A stretch of 64,000 bases of DNA from contig VGVQ01000008.1 in NCBI GenBank assembly GCA_016874005.1, positions 1-64,000 of the forward strand. The letters are read 5' to 3'. Each line of letters opens with the position of its first letter. Positions within the stretch are counted from its first letter, which is position 1. This DNA is from Gemmatimonadota bacterium. GTDB taxonomy: Bacteria; Gemmatimonadota; Gemmatimonadetes; Gemmatimonadales; GWC2-71-9. The position numbers and the translations under genes are program-made. The notes beneath the pieces were generated by a model, which worked only from the letters and a program-made list of their open reading frames with translations, had not been told where the DNA came from and made no database searches. Below are positions 1 through 10,376 of this stretch, piece by piece.

Positions 1-179
1 TGAATCAAGTGGAACTCTGGTTCGCGAAGATTGAACGCGATCTCATCCATCGAGGCATCTTCACGTCAACGAAGGATCTGGCCCGTCGGATCATGCGCTA
101 CATCCGTCACTACAACGACGATCCCAGCCCCATCAAGTGGAAGTACCATGACCCCGCGCATCGTATCCGCGTCGCTTAA
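1..179 (+). mobile_element. IS630-family transposase, C-terminal end (5' end outside window)
   Basis: An open frame enters from the left edge (first whole codon at base 3) and ends with TAA at 177-179, giving 58 residues. It begins NQVELWFAKIERDLI and continues with a MRYIRHYN segment. This is the C-terminal DDE-domain signature of IS630/Tc1-mariner-like transposases, in which the E of 'VELWF..IER' is the last catalytic acid. The protein would cut and join the ends of its own element. I see no clear terminal inverted repeat between the stop and base 240, so the element boundary is not set. Whether the copy is intact cannot be told from here. Confidence 0.85.
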
Positions 180-340
180 CGTTCAGGTGGTACAGTCAAC
201 TAGGCCTGCGCGCATGGGGTAGCTCCTGGTCGACTCAGGGGATCAAAATGGCACTGACCCGACAGTCTATTCCCCCCCGGTCATTTCCGGATCACGCCGC
301 TATCACTCCAGCCCGAATTGGACCGGACCGGCCAGCCAGG

Positions 341-358
341 CATGGCCTTTAGGCCATG
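341..358. repeat. Perfect 8-bp inverted repeat
   Basis: The arms CATGGCCT and AGGCCATG are separated by two bases. The repeat lies between the transposase remnant and the 3' end of the metallo-hydrolase gene. It has no T-tract, so it is not a classical intrinsic terminator for either direction. Confidence 0.5.
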
Positions 359-410
359 GTACCACAGCGCCGGGCCCCGACTAGCTAGCGGGCTAGCTCC
401 CGGTACCATG
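355..410. repeat. Long-loop inverted repeat around the 3' end of the MBL gene
   Basis: CATGGTACC (355-363) is exactly complementary to GGTACCATG (402-410). Three more pairs can form outside through a one-base bulge. The 38-base loop holds nested CTAGCTAG and GCTAGC palindromes and also the stop codon of the minus-strand hydrolase gene (385-387). It could act as a transcription or mRNA 3'-end structure, or be a scar of transposition near the IS630 remnant. Both roles are inference. Confidence 0.45.
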
Positions 411-1350
411 CCTGAAATGCTGTCGGCATAAACTGCTTGGTGAACAAGGTCCACTCACCAAGGCTCGCCGGCAGGGCAAACGCGGCCCCAGCCTCGGCCG
501 CCGGCTGCCCCCGAGCATGGGCCTGGCGGGCGGCCTGCTCCACCGCTTGGAGCACGGCAAGGTATCGGTCGACGTCGGCCGCCTTTGCCACCGGCCCGTG
601 CCCCGGAATGACGAGCCGATCCGGCCCAGCCCGAAGCGACCTCACCGTCTGGGCCAACTGGATCGGGGCAGCGTCGACGTAGTTCGGGAACATCCCGTTC
701 CAGATCAGGTCGCCGGCAAACAGGACCGCCGGATCCGCCAGGGTGACGACGACGTCGCTGGCGGTATGACCCGTCAGCGGCTCGATCCGAACCGTCCGGC
801 CACCCAGATCGACCTGGGTCGCGGCCGCCGGATCGAGCACCACCACGTCGGCCAAGCGGGTCAGCCGCGCGGGTTCGGCCGGCAGGTTCTTGTCGCGGGC
901 CTGGTCGCGCGTGGCGGTCGTGGCAAGCACCTTCGGGGCCGGTCCACCCGCCGAATACCCCGCCAGCCCGTTGACGTGGTCAGCGTGGTAATGGGTCAGC
1001 ACCGCGTGGGTCGGCCATCGGCCGGTGAGGGTCCGAGCCTGCTCGGCCAACCAGGTCGCCCCGGCCGGCTGCATCAGGCCTTCAATCACCAACACGCCGC
1101 TGGAGCCCGCGACGATACCTCCGTTGGCGACGGTGGTGAAGTCGCCACCCAACGGGGTCGAGATCAGGGCCCAGACGCCATCGGCGACGGCTTCCAGACG
1201 CCCAAACGGCTCCGCGGCAACGATCCGACCGACCGCGGGCGCCGTCCACCGCCTGGCCAAACCTGGGGGCAGGACCGCCGCGGCCAGGCCCAGGTGAGCC
1301 GCGCAGGTTCCGGTTTGGCGAAGGAAATCACGACGGGAGGTCGGTACCAC
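385..1350 (-). CDS. Exported metallo-beta-lactamase-fold hydrolase
   Basis: This 321-residue MBL-fold protein has a Tat-type leader (SRRDFL at residues 5-10, followed by a hydrophobic stretch), so it probably acts outside the cytoplasm. The dinuclear metal site looks complete: THYHADH (H120, H122, D124, H125), GHTASD (H195), FAGD (D214) and PGHG (H251). The sequence resembles the broad beta-lactamase-like/SoxH-like MBL group, but the substrate cannot be read from it. The start is GTG with only a weak AGGA upstream. It is the last gene of the minus-strand block, separated from tRNA-Met by about 200 bp. Its 3' end sits inside an inverted repeat next to an IS630 remnant. Confidence 0.85.
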   Translation of the reverse strand: MVPTSRRDFLRQTGTCAAHLGLAAAVLPPGLARRWTAPAVGRIVAAEPFGRLEAVADGVWALISTPLGGDFTTVANGGIVAGSSGVLVIEGLMQPAGATWLAEQARTLTGRWPTHAVLTHYHADHVNGLAGYSAGGPAPKVLATTATRDQARDKNLPAEPARLTRLADVVVLDPAAATQVDLGGRTVRIEPLTGHTASDVVVTLADPAVLFAGDLIWNGMFPNYVDAAPIQLAQTVRSLRAGPDRLVIPGHGPVAKAADVDRYLAVLQAVEQAARQAHARGQPAAEAGAAFALPASLGEWTLFTKQFMPTAFQAWYRELAR

Positions 1351-1551
1351 GGGGCGTTCCTGAGAATGGATGAGGAAGGATAACCCCCAATGTCCAAGCG
1401 GAAAACGACCACACCGAGGGCCGTATCGCCCCGAATACCTGCGACACGCCGGAAGCGACCAAGAACAAGTTTAGGTTAGGCCGCCCTGGGCAGATAAGGG
1501 GGCGCCCGGGCAAGAAAAAGGCCACCCAGCATGCGCCGGCCGGCCTCCAGA

Positions 1552-1625
1552 TAGCAGGGGAGGGACTCGAACCCTCGACCCCGGCATTATGAGTGCCGTG
1601 CTCTAACCACCTGAGCTACCCTGCC
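1552..1625 (-). tRNA. tRNA-Met (CAT)
   Basis: The 74-nt cloverleaf folds fully on the minus strand. Acceptor is GGCAGGG/CCCTGCT with a closing G-T pair, D stem GCTC/GAGC, anticodon stem CGGCA/TGCCG around loop CTCATAA, and T stem GAGGG/CCCTC with loop TTCGAGT. The anticodon is CAT. The form looks like elongator tRNA-Met; a tRNA-Ile2 whose C34 becomes lysidine is not excluded. The 3' CCA is not encoded. It lies 37 bp after ftsB on the same strand and may be co-transcribed with it. Confidence 0.95.
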
Positions 1626-1662
1626 ATGGGGCGCCAATGCTAGCCCAGGCTCCCTGCCCCGG

Positions 1663-3272
<1,610 letters not shown>

Positions 3273-3304
3273 TCAAGAATAGACAGGGCCGGGAGGGGAG
3301 ACAA

Positions 3305-4009
3305 CTACTCGTGCGCGCCCAGCTCGAGCATCGCGGCGCGGACTTGGTCGGCCAGCCGATCTCGGTCCTGGTAGCCGAGACCGGCGGTCGGGATCGGCCG
3401 GCCGATTCGCAGAAAGACCGTCCCCGGCCGCGGGGCGATGCTCCCCTTCGGCAGGGCCTCGAAGCTCTGGTCGCAGAAGATCGGAACGACCGGGGCCTGG
3501 GCGGCGATGGCCAACACGAAGGGCCCCTTCTTGAACGGCAGCAGCTTGCCCTGGCGGCTTCGGGTGCCCTCGCAAAACACTACCGCGCTGGTGCCTTCCT
3601 TGATCGCGGAGGCGGCCCGGTCGTACGATGCAAACGCCGATCCGCGATTGCCCCGATCGATCTCCACGTGTTTCATCGCATGGATCGCCCACCCGAGAAC
3701 CGGGACCCGAGACAACTCACGTTTGAACACGAAACGGATCGTGCCCGGGAGACCGGCCAGGATCATCCAGATATCCACCCAGCTCTCGTGGCTCGAGGTA
3801 AACACGTAGGGCCGGCCGGGCTCGAGCCGATCGAGACCCTCGACGACGAGGCGGATCCGGGTGGCTCGAAGGTGCGCCAGGGCCCAGCCCCGTTGACTGG
3901 CGTTGAAGGCTGGCGCCCCGAGGCCGACCATCGCGCTCACCAGGACACGGGTCCCGTACCACGCGGTGTAGACGCAGCTGGCCCAGAGGAATCGTAACGC
4001 CCGGATCAT
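3305..4009 (-). CDS. plsC: 1-acyl-sn-glycerol-3-phosphate acyltransferase (PlsC family)
   Basis: This 234-residue PlsC-type acyltransferase would acylate lysophosphatidic acid at the inner membrane to make phosphatidic acid for phospholipids. A hydrophobic N-terminus (residues 5-30) suggests membrane anchoring. The catalytic H-x4-D motif is SSHESWVD (H74, D79), and the glycerol-phosphate site is FCEGTRSRQGKLLPFKKG (E147-R150). A block-IV-like APVVPI motif follows. The reading frame stays open far upstream through thiL, but the ATG at 4009 overlaps the thiL TGA by ATGA and gives the normal family N-terminus. Confidence 0.93.
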   Translation of the reverse strand: MIRALRFLWASCVYTAWYGTRVLVSAMVGLGAPAFNASQRGWALAHLRATRIRLVVEGLDRLEPGRPYVFTSSHESWVDIWMILAGLPGTIRFVFKRELSRVPVLGWAIHAMKHVEIDRGNRGSAFASYDRAASAIKEGTSAVVFCEGTRSRQGKLLPFKKGPFVLAIAAQAPVVPIFCDQSFEALPKGSIAPRPGTVFLRIGRPIPTAGLGYQDRDRLADQVRAAMLELGAHE

Positions 4010-4938
4010 CGGAAGTGATCGTAACCCGCGAACGTCAGTGGCGTCCCCCGCCAGGCGAAGTCGACTTGGGGTGGCGTGGTGACGGTGCCGATCCGGGTGA
4101 GGCGGGTCCCGGTCTCGACGACCAGTTGCTCGCCGGCAGCGAACGTGGGCGGGAGGGTCACCAGCAACTCGTAGTCCTCCCCTCCGGCCGCGGCGTCCCG
4201 CCATGGTTCGGCACCAGCCACCGCGGGATCGACCGGGATCGCCTCGAGATCGACCGCGAGGCCGACGCCGCTCGCCCGCGCCAAATGGTGGGCATCGCCG
4301 GCAAGGCCGTCGCTCAGATCGATCATGGCCGTGGCCCCGCGCGAGGCGAGCCAGCTGGCCTCGCGAATCCGGGCCATCGGCCTGGCAAACCGCGCTCGAG
4401 CCGCGGGGGGAGGCTCCCGGCCGCCCTGCCAGGATCGGAGAGCGGCCCGGGCGCCGCCTAACATACCAGTGACCCAGAGACCGTCGCCGGGCCGCGCCCC
4501 CACCCGACGAACCGGCCGTTCCGCCCGTCCCAGCACGGTCACGGCCAGGCTGAGCGCGCCGCCGGTCGAAAGGTCGCCCCCGACCACGGTCGATTGGCAT
4601 GCCATCGCGGCCGCGCCAACGCCGGCCATCAGCTCGACCAAGGACTCGATCGGTTCGCTCGAGGGGGTCGAAAGGGCCACCAGGACTCCTGCCGGCGTCG
4701 CGGCCACCGCGGCCAAATCGGACAGCGCCGCCATCGCGGCCCGCCAGCCAATTTCCCGAGACGACAGCCACTCCCGGCGAAAGTGGACGCCCTCGTTCGA
4801 CACGTCGGTGCTCGCGCACCAGCCGTCGGGAAGAAAGGCGCAGTCATCCCCCAACCCGCTGCCCGCTTGCCCCAACGCGGTGGCGATCGCCCGAATCCGG
4901 TCGAATTCGTTGCCGGGACCGAGCGGGGTAGCGGTCAA
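4006..4938 (-). CDS. thiL: Thiamine-monophosphate kinase
   Basis: ThiL phosphorylates thiamine monophosphate to the active cofactor thiamine diphosphate with ATP. The 310-residue product has the PurM/ThiL-like fold signatures: GDDCAFLP near the N-terminus, the STDVSNEGVHFRREW metal/substrate segment, GDLSTGGALSLAVTVLG, and a C-terminal SDGLAGDAHHLARAS plus AGGEDYELL. I chose the TTG at 4938 because a strong GAGGAG lies five bases before it; no ATG or GTG fits as well. It sits 38 bp after nnr and overlaps plsC by ATGA. Downstream coupling to a lipid gene is unrelated in pathway. Confidence 0.93.
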   Translation of the reverse strand: MTATPLGPGNEFDRIRAIATALGQAGSGLGDDCAFLPDGWCASTDVSNEGVHFRREWLSSREIGWRAAMAALSDLAAVAATPAGVLVALSTPSSEPIESLVELMAGVGAAAMACQSTVVGGDLSTGGALSLAVTVLGRAERPVRRVGARPGDGLWVTGMLGGARAALRSWQGGREPPPAARARFARPMARIREASWLASRGATAMIDLSDGLAGDAHHLARASGVGLAVDLEAIPVDPAVAGAEPWRDAAAGGEDYELLVTLPPTFAAGEQLVVETGTRLTRIGTVTTPPQVDFAWRGTPLTFAGYDHFR

Positions 4939-4976
4939 TGGAACTCCTCGGGCCTCTGGCGCGACGGGGTCCGGCC

Positions 4977-6530
4977 TCAAATCCGAAGCGGCGCCGGCAG
5001 CTCGTGCCGAATCGGCGCGATCCCCAATGCCGGCTCGCGCCGTTCGAGGTCCCACCGGCGCCAGACGTCGGGGAGCGCCTCGATCACGTCCATTGGGCGG
5101 ACCGACCGCGCGGTGACCCGGCGGGCGGCGATGTCGGCGGCGTCACCTAACGCCTGCGCTCCGGCCGCGGCCGCCTGGACCACATCGTTACCCTGCGCCA
5201 TCCAGGTGGCGATGATTCCGCTCAAGGTATCGCCGCTTCCTCCGGTCGCCAGGCCGGGGTTGCCGGCGGCCACCGTCACCGGCGGTTCCCCCGGGTAGAC
5301 CACGACCGTCGGCACGCCCTTGAGCAGCACCACCGCCCCGGTGGCGCCCGCGGCCGCCGCCGCCGCGCCCCACGGGTCGGTGGCGGTGCGACCGGCATCC
5401 TCCGGGAACAAGGCTCGAAACTCTCCCGCGTGGGGAGTCAAGACGACCGGCCGATCCGCGGCGAGGTGGCGCAGCTCGGCGGCGGCCCCGGCAAACGCCA
5501 TCAGCCCATCGGCGTCGATCACCAGGGGGGCCCGGGTCGCCGAGGCGACCTCCGCGACGAACCTCGCCTTCCCCGACCCCCGCCCGAGCCCGGGGCCGAT
5601 CACCACCGCGTCCGCCCGTTCGAGCAAGGCTCGAAGCGAGTCGGAGACCGTCCTCAGGTCGCAGAGAGCGACCTGGAGGTCGGGCTCGGTCGCGGCGACC
5701 GCGGCCGCGCTGTCCTGGGCCACCGCCAGGTGAACCAGTCCAGCACCCGCCGCGAAGGCCGCCCGCCCGGCCAGACGCGGCGCCCCGGCCATCCCGACAT
5801 CGCCGCCCACGACGACCACCCGGCCCCGCCCGCCCTTGTGGCTGGCGGCCGCCAGGGGCGGGACCATCCGAGCGGCATCGCGAACCTCGAACAAGCTGGG
5901 CCAGGCGGCGTCGGGGGGGCAGAAGCCGATGTCGATGACGCAGAGATCGCCGACTTCGTCCCGGGCGAGCAAATGGCCGCGGCGGTACCCGCCGAAGGTG
6001 ATGGTGAGTTCCGCCCGGAGCCCATCATAGGAAACGCCCGTCTCGAGGTCGAGGCCGGTGGGGCCGTCGACCGCCACCACCGGGAGACCAAGTTCGTCGA
6101 TCCGAGCGACCAACGAGGTGATCGAGGAGCGAAGCGGTCCCCGGGCGCCGGTGCCCAGGATGGCGTCGATCACCAGACTCGCGGCCGGCCACGGCCCGTC
6201 GGGGTCCAGCTCCCGAACGCCGTCCGCCCGGGCGAGCCCGGCCACCTGCCCACATAGCTCCGATCGTGGTCCATGCGGCGACACCACCCACACTGGAAGG
6301 CCGAGCGCATGCAGCGCCCGCGCGATGACCCACCCGTCGCCACCGTTGTTGCCCGGCCCGGCGGCGACGAGAGTGCCCCCCCTGAGCCGGCGAGCCATCC
6401 GGGCGGTGACGACCGAAGCGATGCCGCGGCCGGCGGCTTCCATCAGGGTATGGAGCCCAATCCCCCGCTGGGCCGATTCCTGGTCCCATCGGGCCGCCTG
6501 CGCGGGAGTCAGGACGGGGAGGACGCCCAT
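4977..6530 (-). CDS. nnr: Bifunctional NAD(P)HX epimerase / ADP-dependent NAD(P)HX dehydratase
   Basis: Nnr repairs hydrated NADH and NADPH. The N-terminal YjeF_N domain epimerises the R form, and the C-terminal ribokinase-like domain dehydrates the S form with ADP. The 517 residues hold both halves: GPGNNGGDG (58-66) and DAILGTG in the epimerase, and SHKGGRGRVVVVGGD, DADGL, LTPHAGEF and ATGGSGDTLSG (D434) in the dehydratase. Length and order match E. coli YjeF. It begins at ATG 6530, 18 bp after the Minf_1886 gene, and is followed by thiL, so it is probably in the same minus-strand transcript. Confidence 0.96.
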   Translation of the reverse strand: MGVLPVLTPAQAARWDQESAQRGIGLHTLMEAAGRGIASVVTARMARRLRGGTLVAAGPGNNGGDGWVIARALHALGLPVWVVSPHGPRSELCGQVAGLARADGVRELDPDGPWPAASLVIDAILGTGARGPLRSSITSLVARIDELGLPVVAVDGPTGLDLETGVSYDGLRAELTITFGGYRRGHLLARDEVGDLCVIDIGFCPPDAAWPSLFEVRDAARMVPPLAAASHKGGRGRVVVVGGDVGMAGAPRLAGRAAFAAGAGLVHLAVAQDSAAAVAATEPDLQVALCDLRTVSDSLRALLERADAVVIGPGLGRGSGKARFVAEVASATRAPLVIDADGLMAFAGAAAELRHLAADRPVVLTPHAGEFRALFPEDAGRTATDPWGAAAAAAGATGAVVLLKGVPTVVVYPGEPPVTVAAGNPGLATGGSGDTLSGIIATWMAQGNDVVQAAAAGAQALGDAADIAARRVTARSVRPMDVIEALPDVWRRWDLERREPALGIAPIRHELPAPLRI

Positions 6531-6548
6531 GTGGCCTCGGAAGGCGAC

Positions 6549-6935
6549 CTAACGTCCGTCCAGCCCGGACCAACGATAGCCGGTCGAAAACGCCGCATCG
6601 AAATCGTACACGCCCCTGAAGTCCTCTTCTCGGTCGTTCGGCTGGGTCGACAGCAGCCCCACGTTTACCAGAGCGAACACGATCCGACCCAGGTCGTCGG
6701 TCCGCCGGATTCCCCAGTGCTCGAGGACCTGGCGGGCCAGCAGGCCGTACTGATTCAAGGCGTGCTCCCGGCAGGCGTGAGCCAGCTCGGCACCGCTGAC
6801 GTGGCGGCGAAGCGGGAGCGAGGTCTGGAGGTACTCGATGCTCTCCAGGACGAAGATGTACGCCCCCTCGTCGTAATGGCTCTCCGCCTCGCGAAGCCGA
6901 GCCACCAGATCGGGATTGAGGCGCAGCTCGATCAC
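6549..6935 (-). CDS. Minf_1886-family conserved protein
   Basis: This 128-residue soluble protein of unknown function resembles the Minf_1886 family, named from Verrucomicrobia/Planctomycetes and also found in related phyla. Visible features are a helical N-terminus, a [17 protein letters not shown] segment (about 21-37), [16 protein letters not shown] (about 45-60) and a C-terminal [14 protein letters not shown] block. These conserved Glu/Asp/His patches are family marks with no known activity. It overlaps glyA by ATGA (6932-6935), so it is likely translated after glyA. There is no signal peptide or membrane span. Confidence 0.75.
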   Translation of the reverse strand: MIELRLNPDLVARLREAESHYDEGAYIFVLESIEYLQTSLPLRRHVSGAELAHACREHALNQYGLLARQVLEHWGIRRTDDLGRIVFALVNVGLLSTQPNDREEDFRGVYDFDAAFSTGYRWSGLDGR

Positions 6936-8200
6936 GCCGCGGCACCCTTCTTCACGGACTGGTAGAGCGGGAATCGGCGGGAGAGCTGCTCGACCTCGCG
7001 GCGGATCCGGACCAGGCTGGCGGGTTCGGGGTCGGTCAACGCCCGATCGATCAGGTCGGCGATCTGGACCATCTCGGCTTCACCCATGCCTCGGGTGGTC
7101 AGCGCCGGGGTGCCGAGCCGGACCCCACTGGTGACGAACGGCGAGGCCGGGTCGTTGGGAATGGTATTGCGATTCACGGTCATCGCGGCCTGGCCCAGGA
7201 GCTCTTCGGCTCGCTTCCCGGTGACATTCTTCGAACGGACGTCGACGAGCATGACGTGAGTATCGGTCCCCCCGGAGATAATCCGAAGCCCGCGCTCGGA
7301 CAGGGCCGTGGCAAGTCGCTTGGCGTTGGCCACCACCTGCCCGGCGTACCGCCTGAACTCGGGCGTCAACGCCTCGCCGAACGCGACCGCCTTCGCGGCG
7401 ATGACGTGCTCCAAGGGCCCCCCCTGAGTCCCCGGAAACACCGATTTGTCGATGGCCTTCGCCAGTGGGTCGCCGCAGAGGATCAGGCCGCCTCGGGGGC
7501 CGCGCAGCGTCTTGTGGGTGGTCGAGGTCACCACCTGGGCGTGCGGCACCGGCGACGGATGGACCCCTCCGGCCACCAACCCGGCGAAGTGGGCCATGTC
7601 CACCAGCAGCGTCGCCTCGACCTCGTCGGCGACCGAGCGGAAGGCGGGGAAGTCGATGATGCGAGAGTACGCCGACCCGCCGCAGACAATCAGCTTGGGG
7701 CGTTCGCGCCGGGCCAGCTCGCGAACCTGATCCATGTCGATCCGACCGGAATCGGGGTCGACGCCGTAATGCACCGCCCGCCAGATCGTCCCGCTGTGAT
7801 TGACCGGGTGTCCATGCGAGAGGTGGCCACCGTGCGGCAGGGCCATCGCCAGGATGGTCGACCCTGGCGCCGCCACCGCCATGAACGCGGCAAAGTTGGC
7901 CTGGGCGCCGGCGTGTGGTTGCACGTTCGCGTGTTGGGCCGCGAACAGCGCCTTGGCTCGATCGATGGCCAGCTGCTCGATTTGGTCGACGACTTCGTTC
8001 CCGCCGTAGTACCGCTTTCGCGGATACCCTTCCGAATACTTGTTGGTCAGCGGGGTTCCCATCGCATCGATGACCGCGCGGGAGGCGAAATTCTCGCTGG
8101 CGATCAGCTCGAGCCCCTCCCGCTGGCGGAACAGCTCCCGGTCGATCAGCGCGGCAACCTCGGGGTCGGCGGCGCGCAAAGGGGCGTTGTGGTCGAGCAT
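6932..8200 (-). CDS. glyA: Serine hydroxymethyltransferase
   Basis: GlyA is a PLP enzyme that converts serine and tetrahydrofolate to glycine and 5,10-methylene-THF, the main one-carbon source. The latter is formylated for PurN and PurH, which are also encoded in this window. The product is 422 residues. It has the [10 protein letters not shown]-terminal motif, [12 protein letters not shown], the PLP lysine in [13 protein letters not shown], and [15 protein letters not shown] near the C-terminus. The ATG at 8200 lies one base after the rpiB stop (TGAGATG arrangement), and the 3' end overlaps the Minf_1886 gene. Operon transcription rpiB-glyA is likely. Confidence 0.98.
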   Translation of the reverse strand: MLDHNAPLRAADPEVAALIDRELFRQREGLELIASENFASRAVIDAMGTPLTNKYSEGYPRKRYYGGNEVVDQIEQLAIDRAKALFAAQHANVQPHAGAQANFAAFMAVAAPGSTILAMALPHGGHLSHGHPVNHSGTIWRAVHYGVDPDSGRIDMDQVRELARRERPKLIVCGGSAYSRIIDFPAFRSVADEVEATLLVDMAHFAGLVAGGVHPSPVPHAQVVTSTTHKTLRGPRGGLILCGDPLAKAIDKSVFPGTQGGPLEHVIAAKAVAFGEALTPEFRRYAGQVVANAKRLATALSERGLRIISGGTDTHVMLVDVRSKNVTGKRAEELLGQAAMTVNRNTIPNDPASPFVTSGVRLGTPALTTRGMGEAEMVQIADLIDRALTDPEPASLVRIRREVEQLSRRFPLYQSVKKGAAA

Positions 8201-8201
8201 C

Positions 8202-8645
8202 TCAGTCGGATTCCGTTTCGATCTTGGCGATGCGGCGAGCGTGCCGGCCGCCTTCGAACGGCGTGGTCAGCCAGGCCTTGAGAATGTCGACGCCCTGGTC
8301 TTCGGTGACGAAGCGCGCGGGCAGGACCAGGATGTTGGCGTCGTTGTGCTCCCGGGCCAGTCTGGCGATCTCGGCCGTGCCCGCCACCGCGGCCCGGACC
8401 CCGTGATGGCGGTTGGCCGCGTACGACATCCCGAGCCCGGTGCCGCACAAGAGCACGCCCCGGGTCACCTGGCCACGCGACACCTGATCCGCGACCAGGT
8501 GGGCATAGTCTGGGTAATCCGTCGACTCGGCCGAATGGGTCCCGACGTCCTGGGGCTCGAAACCCAACGCCGCGAGTTCCTTGACGAGCCGCTGTTTCAG
8601 CTCGAAGCCCGCATGATCGGACCCGATCGGAATGATTTCGGACAT
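8202..8645 (-). CDS. rpiB: Ribose-5-phosphate isomerase B
   Basis: RpiB interconverts ribose-5-phosphate and ribulose-5-phosphate, feeding PRPP synthesis (prs is also in this window). The 147 residues match RpiB/LacAB length. Visible motifs are [10 protein letters not shown] near the N-terminus (D9/H10 substrate residues) and the catalytic Cys in [17 protein letters not shown], followed by GVRAA. It starts at ATG 8645, 29 bp after the 3-hydroxybutyryl-CoA dehydrogenase gene, without a strong ribosome site, and runs directly into glyA. Confidence 0.96.
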   Translation of the reverse strand: MSEIIPIGSDHAGFELKQRLVKELAALGFEPQDVGTHSAESTDYPDYAHLVADQVSRGQVTRGVLLCGTGLGMSYAANRHHGVRAAVAGTAEIARLAREHNDANILVLPARFVTEDQGVDILKAWLTTPFEGGRHARRIAKIETESD

Positions 8646-8674
8646 GGCTGAAAGGTAACCGACAGTCGGCGCGC

Positions 8675-9517
8675 TCAGTACTCGTAGAAGCCCCGGCCGC
8701 TCTTGCGTCCGAGGTGGCCGGCGGCGACCATCCGACGGAGCAGCGGGCAGGGACGGTACTTGGGGTCGCCGAGCCCCTTGTGCATCACCTCGAGAATGGC
8801 GAGGCAGACGTCGAGACCGATGAAGTCCGCCAGCGCCAGCGGGCCCATCGGATGAGCCATCCCCAGCTTCATCACCGTGTCCACCGAGTCCACCGTCGCG
8901 ACGCCCTCCATGACGGTGTAGATGGCCTCGTTGATCATCGGCATCAGGATCCGGTTGGCCACGAAGCCGGGATAGTCCTGGACCTCGACCGGCGTCTTGC
9001 CTAACGCCTTCGCCATCTCCAGGACGGCGGCGGCCGTGGCATCGCTGGTCGCGTGCCCTCGAATCACCTCGACCAGCTGCATCAACGGCACCGGATTCAT
9101 GAAGTGCATCCCGATGACGTTCTCGGGGCGTCCGGTCCGAGCGCCGATCTCGGTGATCGAGATCGAGCTGGTGTTCGACGCCAAGATCACGTCGCGGGCG
9201 CAGACCCGGTCGAGGGCCTCGAAGAGCGAGAACTTGACCGGCGGGTTTTCGGTCGCCGCCTCGACCACGAATTGGGCCGGGGCGGCCGCGTCGAGGGCGG
9301 TCGCGGTCTGAATCCGCCCGAGAATCTGGGGCGGCGCGTCACCGGGGATCGCTCCCTTCTTCGCTTGCCGATCGAGATTGGCCTGGATGGTCGCCCGGGC
9401 CTTGTCCAACGCCGCCTGGGAGACGTCGATCAGGGTGACGCTCCAGCCGAATTGCGCGAAGACGTGGGCGATCCCGTTACCCATCGTGCCCGCGCCGATG
9501 ACTGCCGCCTGTTTCAC
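8675..9517 (-). CDS. hbd: 3-hydroxybutyryl-CoA dehydrogenase
   Basis: This cytosolic enzyme interconverts 3-hydroxyacyl-CoA and acetoacyl-CoA with NAD(P). The 280-residue length is typical (about 282). It has the Rossmann motif GAGTMG (8-13), '[12 protein letters not shown]', the catalytic His in [17 protein letters not shown], and the C-terminal helical domain with [11 protein letters not shown] and [11 protein letters not shown]. The start is GTG 9517, with GAGAGGAG just upstream and a GTGA overlap with the CPBP gene; the longer frame upstream is not real. With the thiolase two genes upstream it forms an acetoacetyl-CoA/3-hydroxybutyryl-CoA module. Confidence 0.95.
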   Translation of the reverse strand: MKQAAVIGAGTMGNGIAHVFAQFGWSVTLIDVSQAALDKARATIQANLDRQAKKGAIPGDAPPQILGRIQTATALDAAAPAQFVVEAATENPPVKFSLFEALDRVCARDVILASNTSSISITEIGARTGRPENVIGMHFMNPVPLMQLVEVIRGHATSDATAAAVLEMAKALGKTPVEVQDYPGFVANRILMPMINEAIYTVMEGVATVDSVDTVMKLGMAHPMGPLALADFIGLDVCLAILEVMHKGLGDPKYRPCPLLRRMVAAGHLGRKSGRGFYEY

Positions 9518-10353
9518 GCCGACTCCTCTCGTTTGCTCCAGCGCATCGCCGACACCACACCCACTCCGAGCGCCACCGAGGCCAACAACCCGCCTTCGGG
9601 GCCAAACGAACCGCCCGTCATCCACGCCGGCTCACCCGGCACGAAGTCGATCCACGGCACCTCGAAGGGGAGGCCGCTCACCGGCGCCGCCAACGCCGCC
9701 AGCACCACGTTCCACCCCAGGTGCGCACCGGTCGCGCTCCACAACCCACCCCGGGTCAAGAACGTAAGCCCGAGAAACACGCCGGCAAGGGCGATGTTGC
9801 CGAGGGCCAGCGGCGTGACCGAGGGGTTGGCCCGATGAGCCACCGCGAACAGGCCCGAGGTGACCAGCAGTCCGCCGAGCCGGCCGAGCCCGCGGGTGAG
9901 CCCGCTCAGCAGAACGCCCCGGAACGCGAGTTCCTCGAACAGCGCCGCCGGGGTGAAGAACAGCGCGAGGAGCAGGACTCGCCCCAGGTAGGGCCCGAAG
10001 CCGCCCCCATCAGCCTGCCATCGCGACTCCAGGGGCCAGCCCAGTCCCAGAGCCAACGCCCCGACCGCAAGGCCCAACCCGAGTCCCTTGCCGAACCCGG
10101 GCAATCCGGCACCCGGCGGCGCCCACCCCAGTTCTCGGTTCGACAGCCCGAGGGCCCTCCGCCCCACGAGCCAACTCAAGGCCCCGAATACCAGAAGGCC
10201 GGCGCCGGCCTGTAACAGGGACGTTTCGACCAAGGAGCGATCGGCGGGCAACGCCCACACCGCCGCGAGATACCCGACGGTCGTGAGCAGATAGCCCAGA
10301 ATGACGAACGCGAGTGACCAGGAGACCGCCGCGATCCGCTCTCGGATCGACAT
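9514..10353 (-). CDS. CPBP-family intramembrane glutamic protease homologue
   Basis: This 279-residue multi-pass protein (about seven or eight hydrophobic spans) carries the CPBP/Rce1-like (Abi) motifs. Motif 1 is [14 protein letters not shown] with the EExxxR set, motif 2 is [20 protein letters not shown] with the conserved His, and motif 3 is GAHLGWN with the Asn. Such proteins cleave within or next to the membrane; substrates here are unknown. I chose the ATG at 10353 because it follows AAAGAGGG and gives a natural membrane N-terminus. It is 23 bp after thiolase and overlaps hbd by GTGA. The metabolic neighbours do not explain a protease. Confidence 0.9.
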   Translation of the reverse strand: MSIRERIAAVSWSLAFVILGYLLTTVGYLAAVWALPADRSLVETSLLQAGAGLLVFGALSWLVGRRALGLSNRELGWAPPGAGLPGFGKGLGLGLAVGALALGLGWPLESRWQADGGGFGPYLGRVLLLALFFTPAALFEELAFRGVLLSGLTRGLGRLGGLLVTSGLFAVAHRANPSVTPLALGNIALAGVFLGLTFLTRGGLWSATGAHLGWNVVLAALAAPVSGLPFEVPWIDFVPGEPAWMTGGSFGPEGGLLASVALGVGVVSAMRWSKREESA

Positions 10354-10376
10354 CGCGGCGGCCCTCTTTACGAGGT

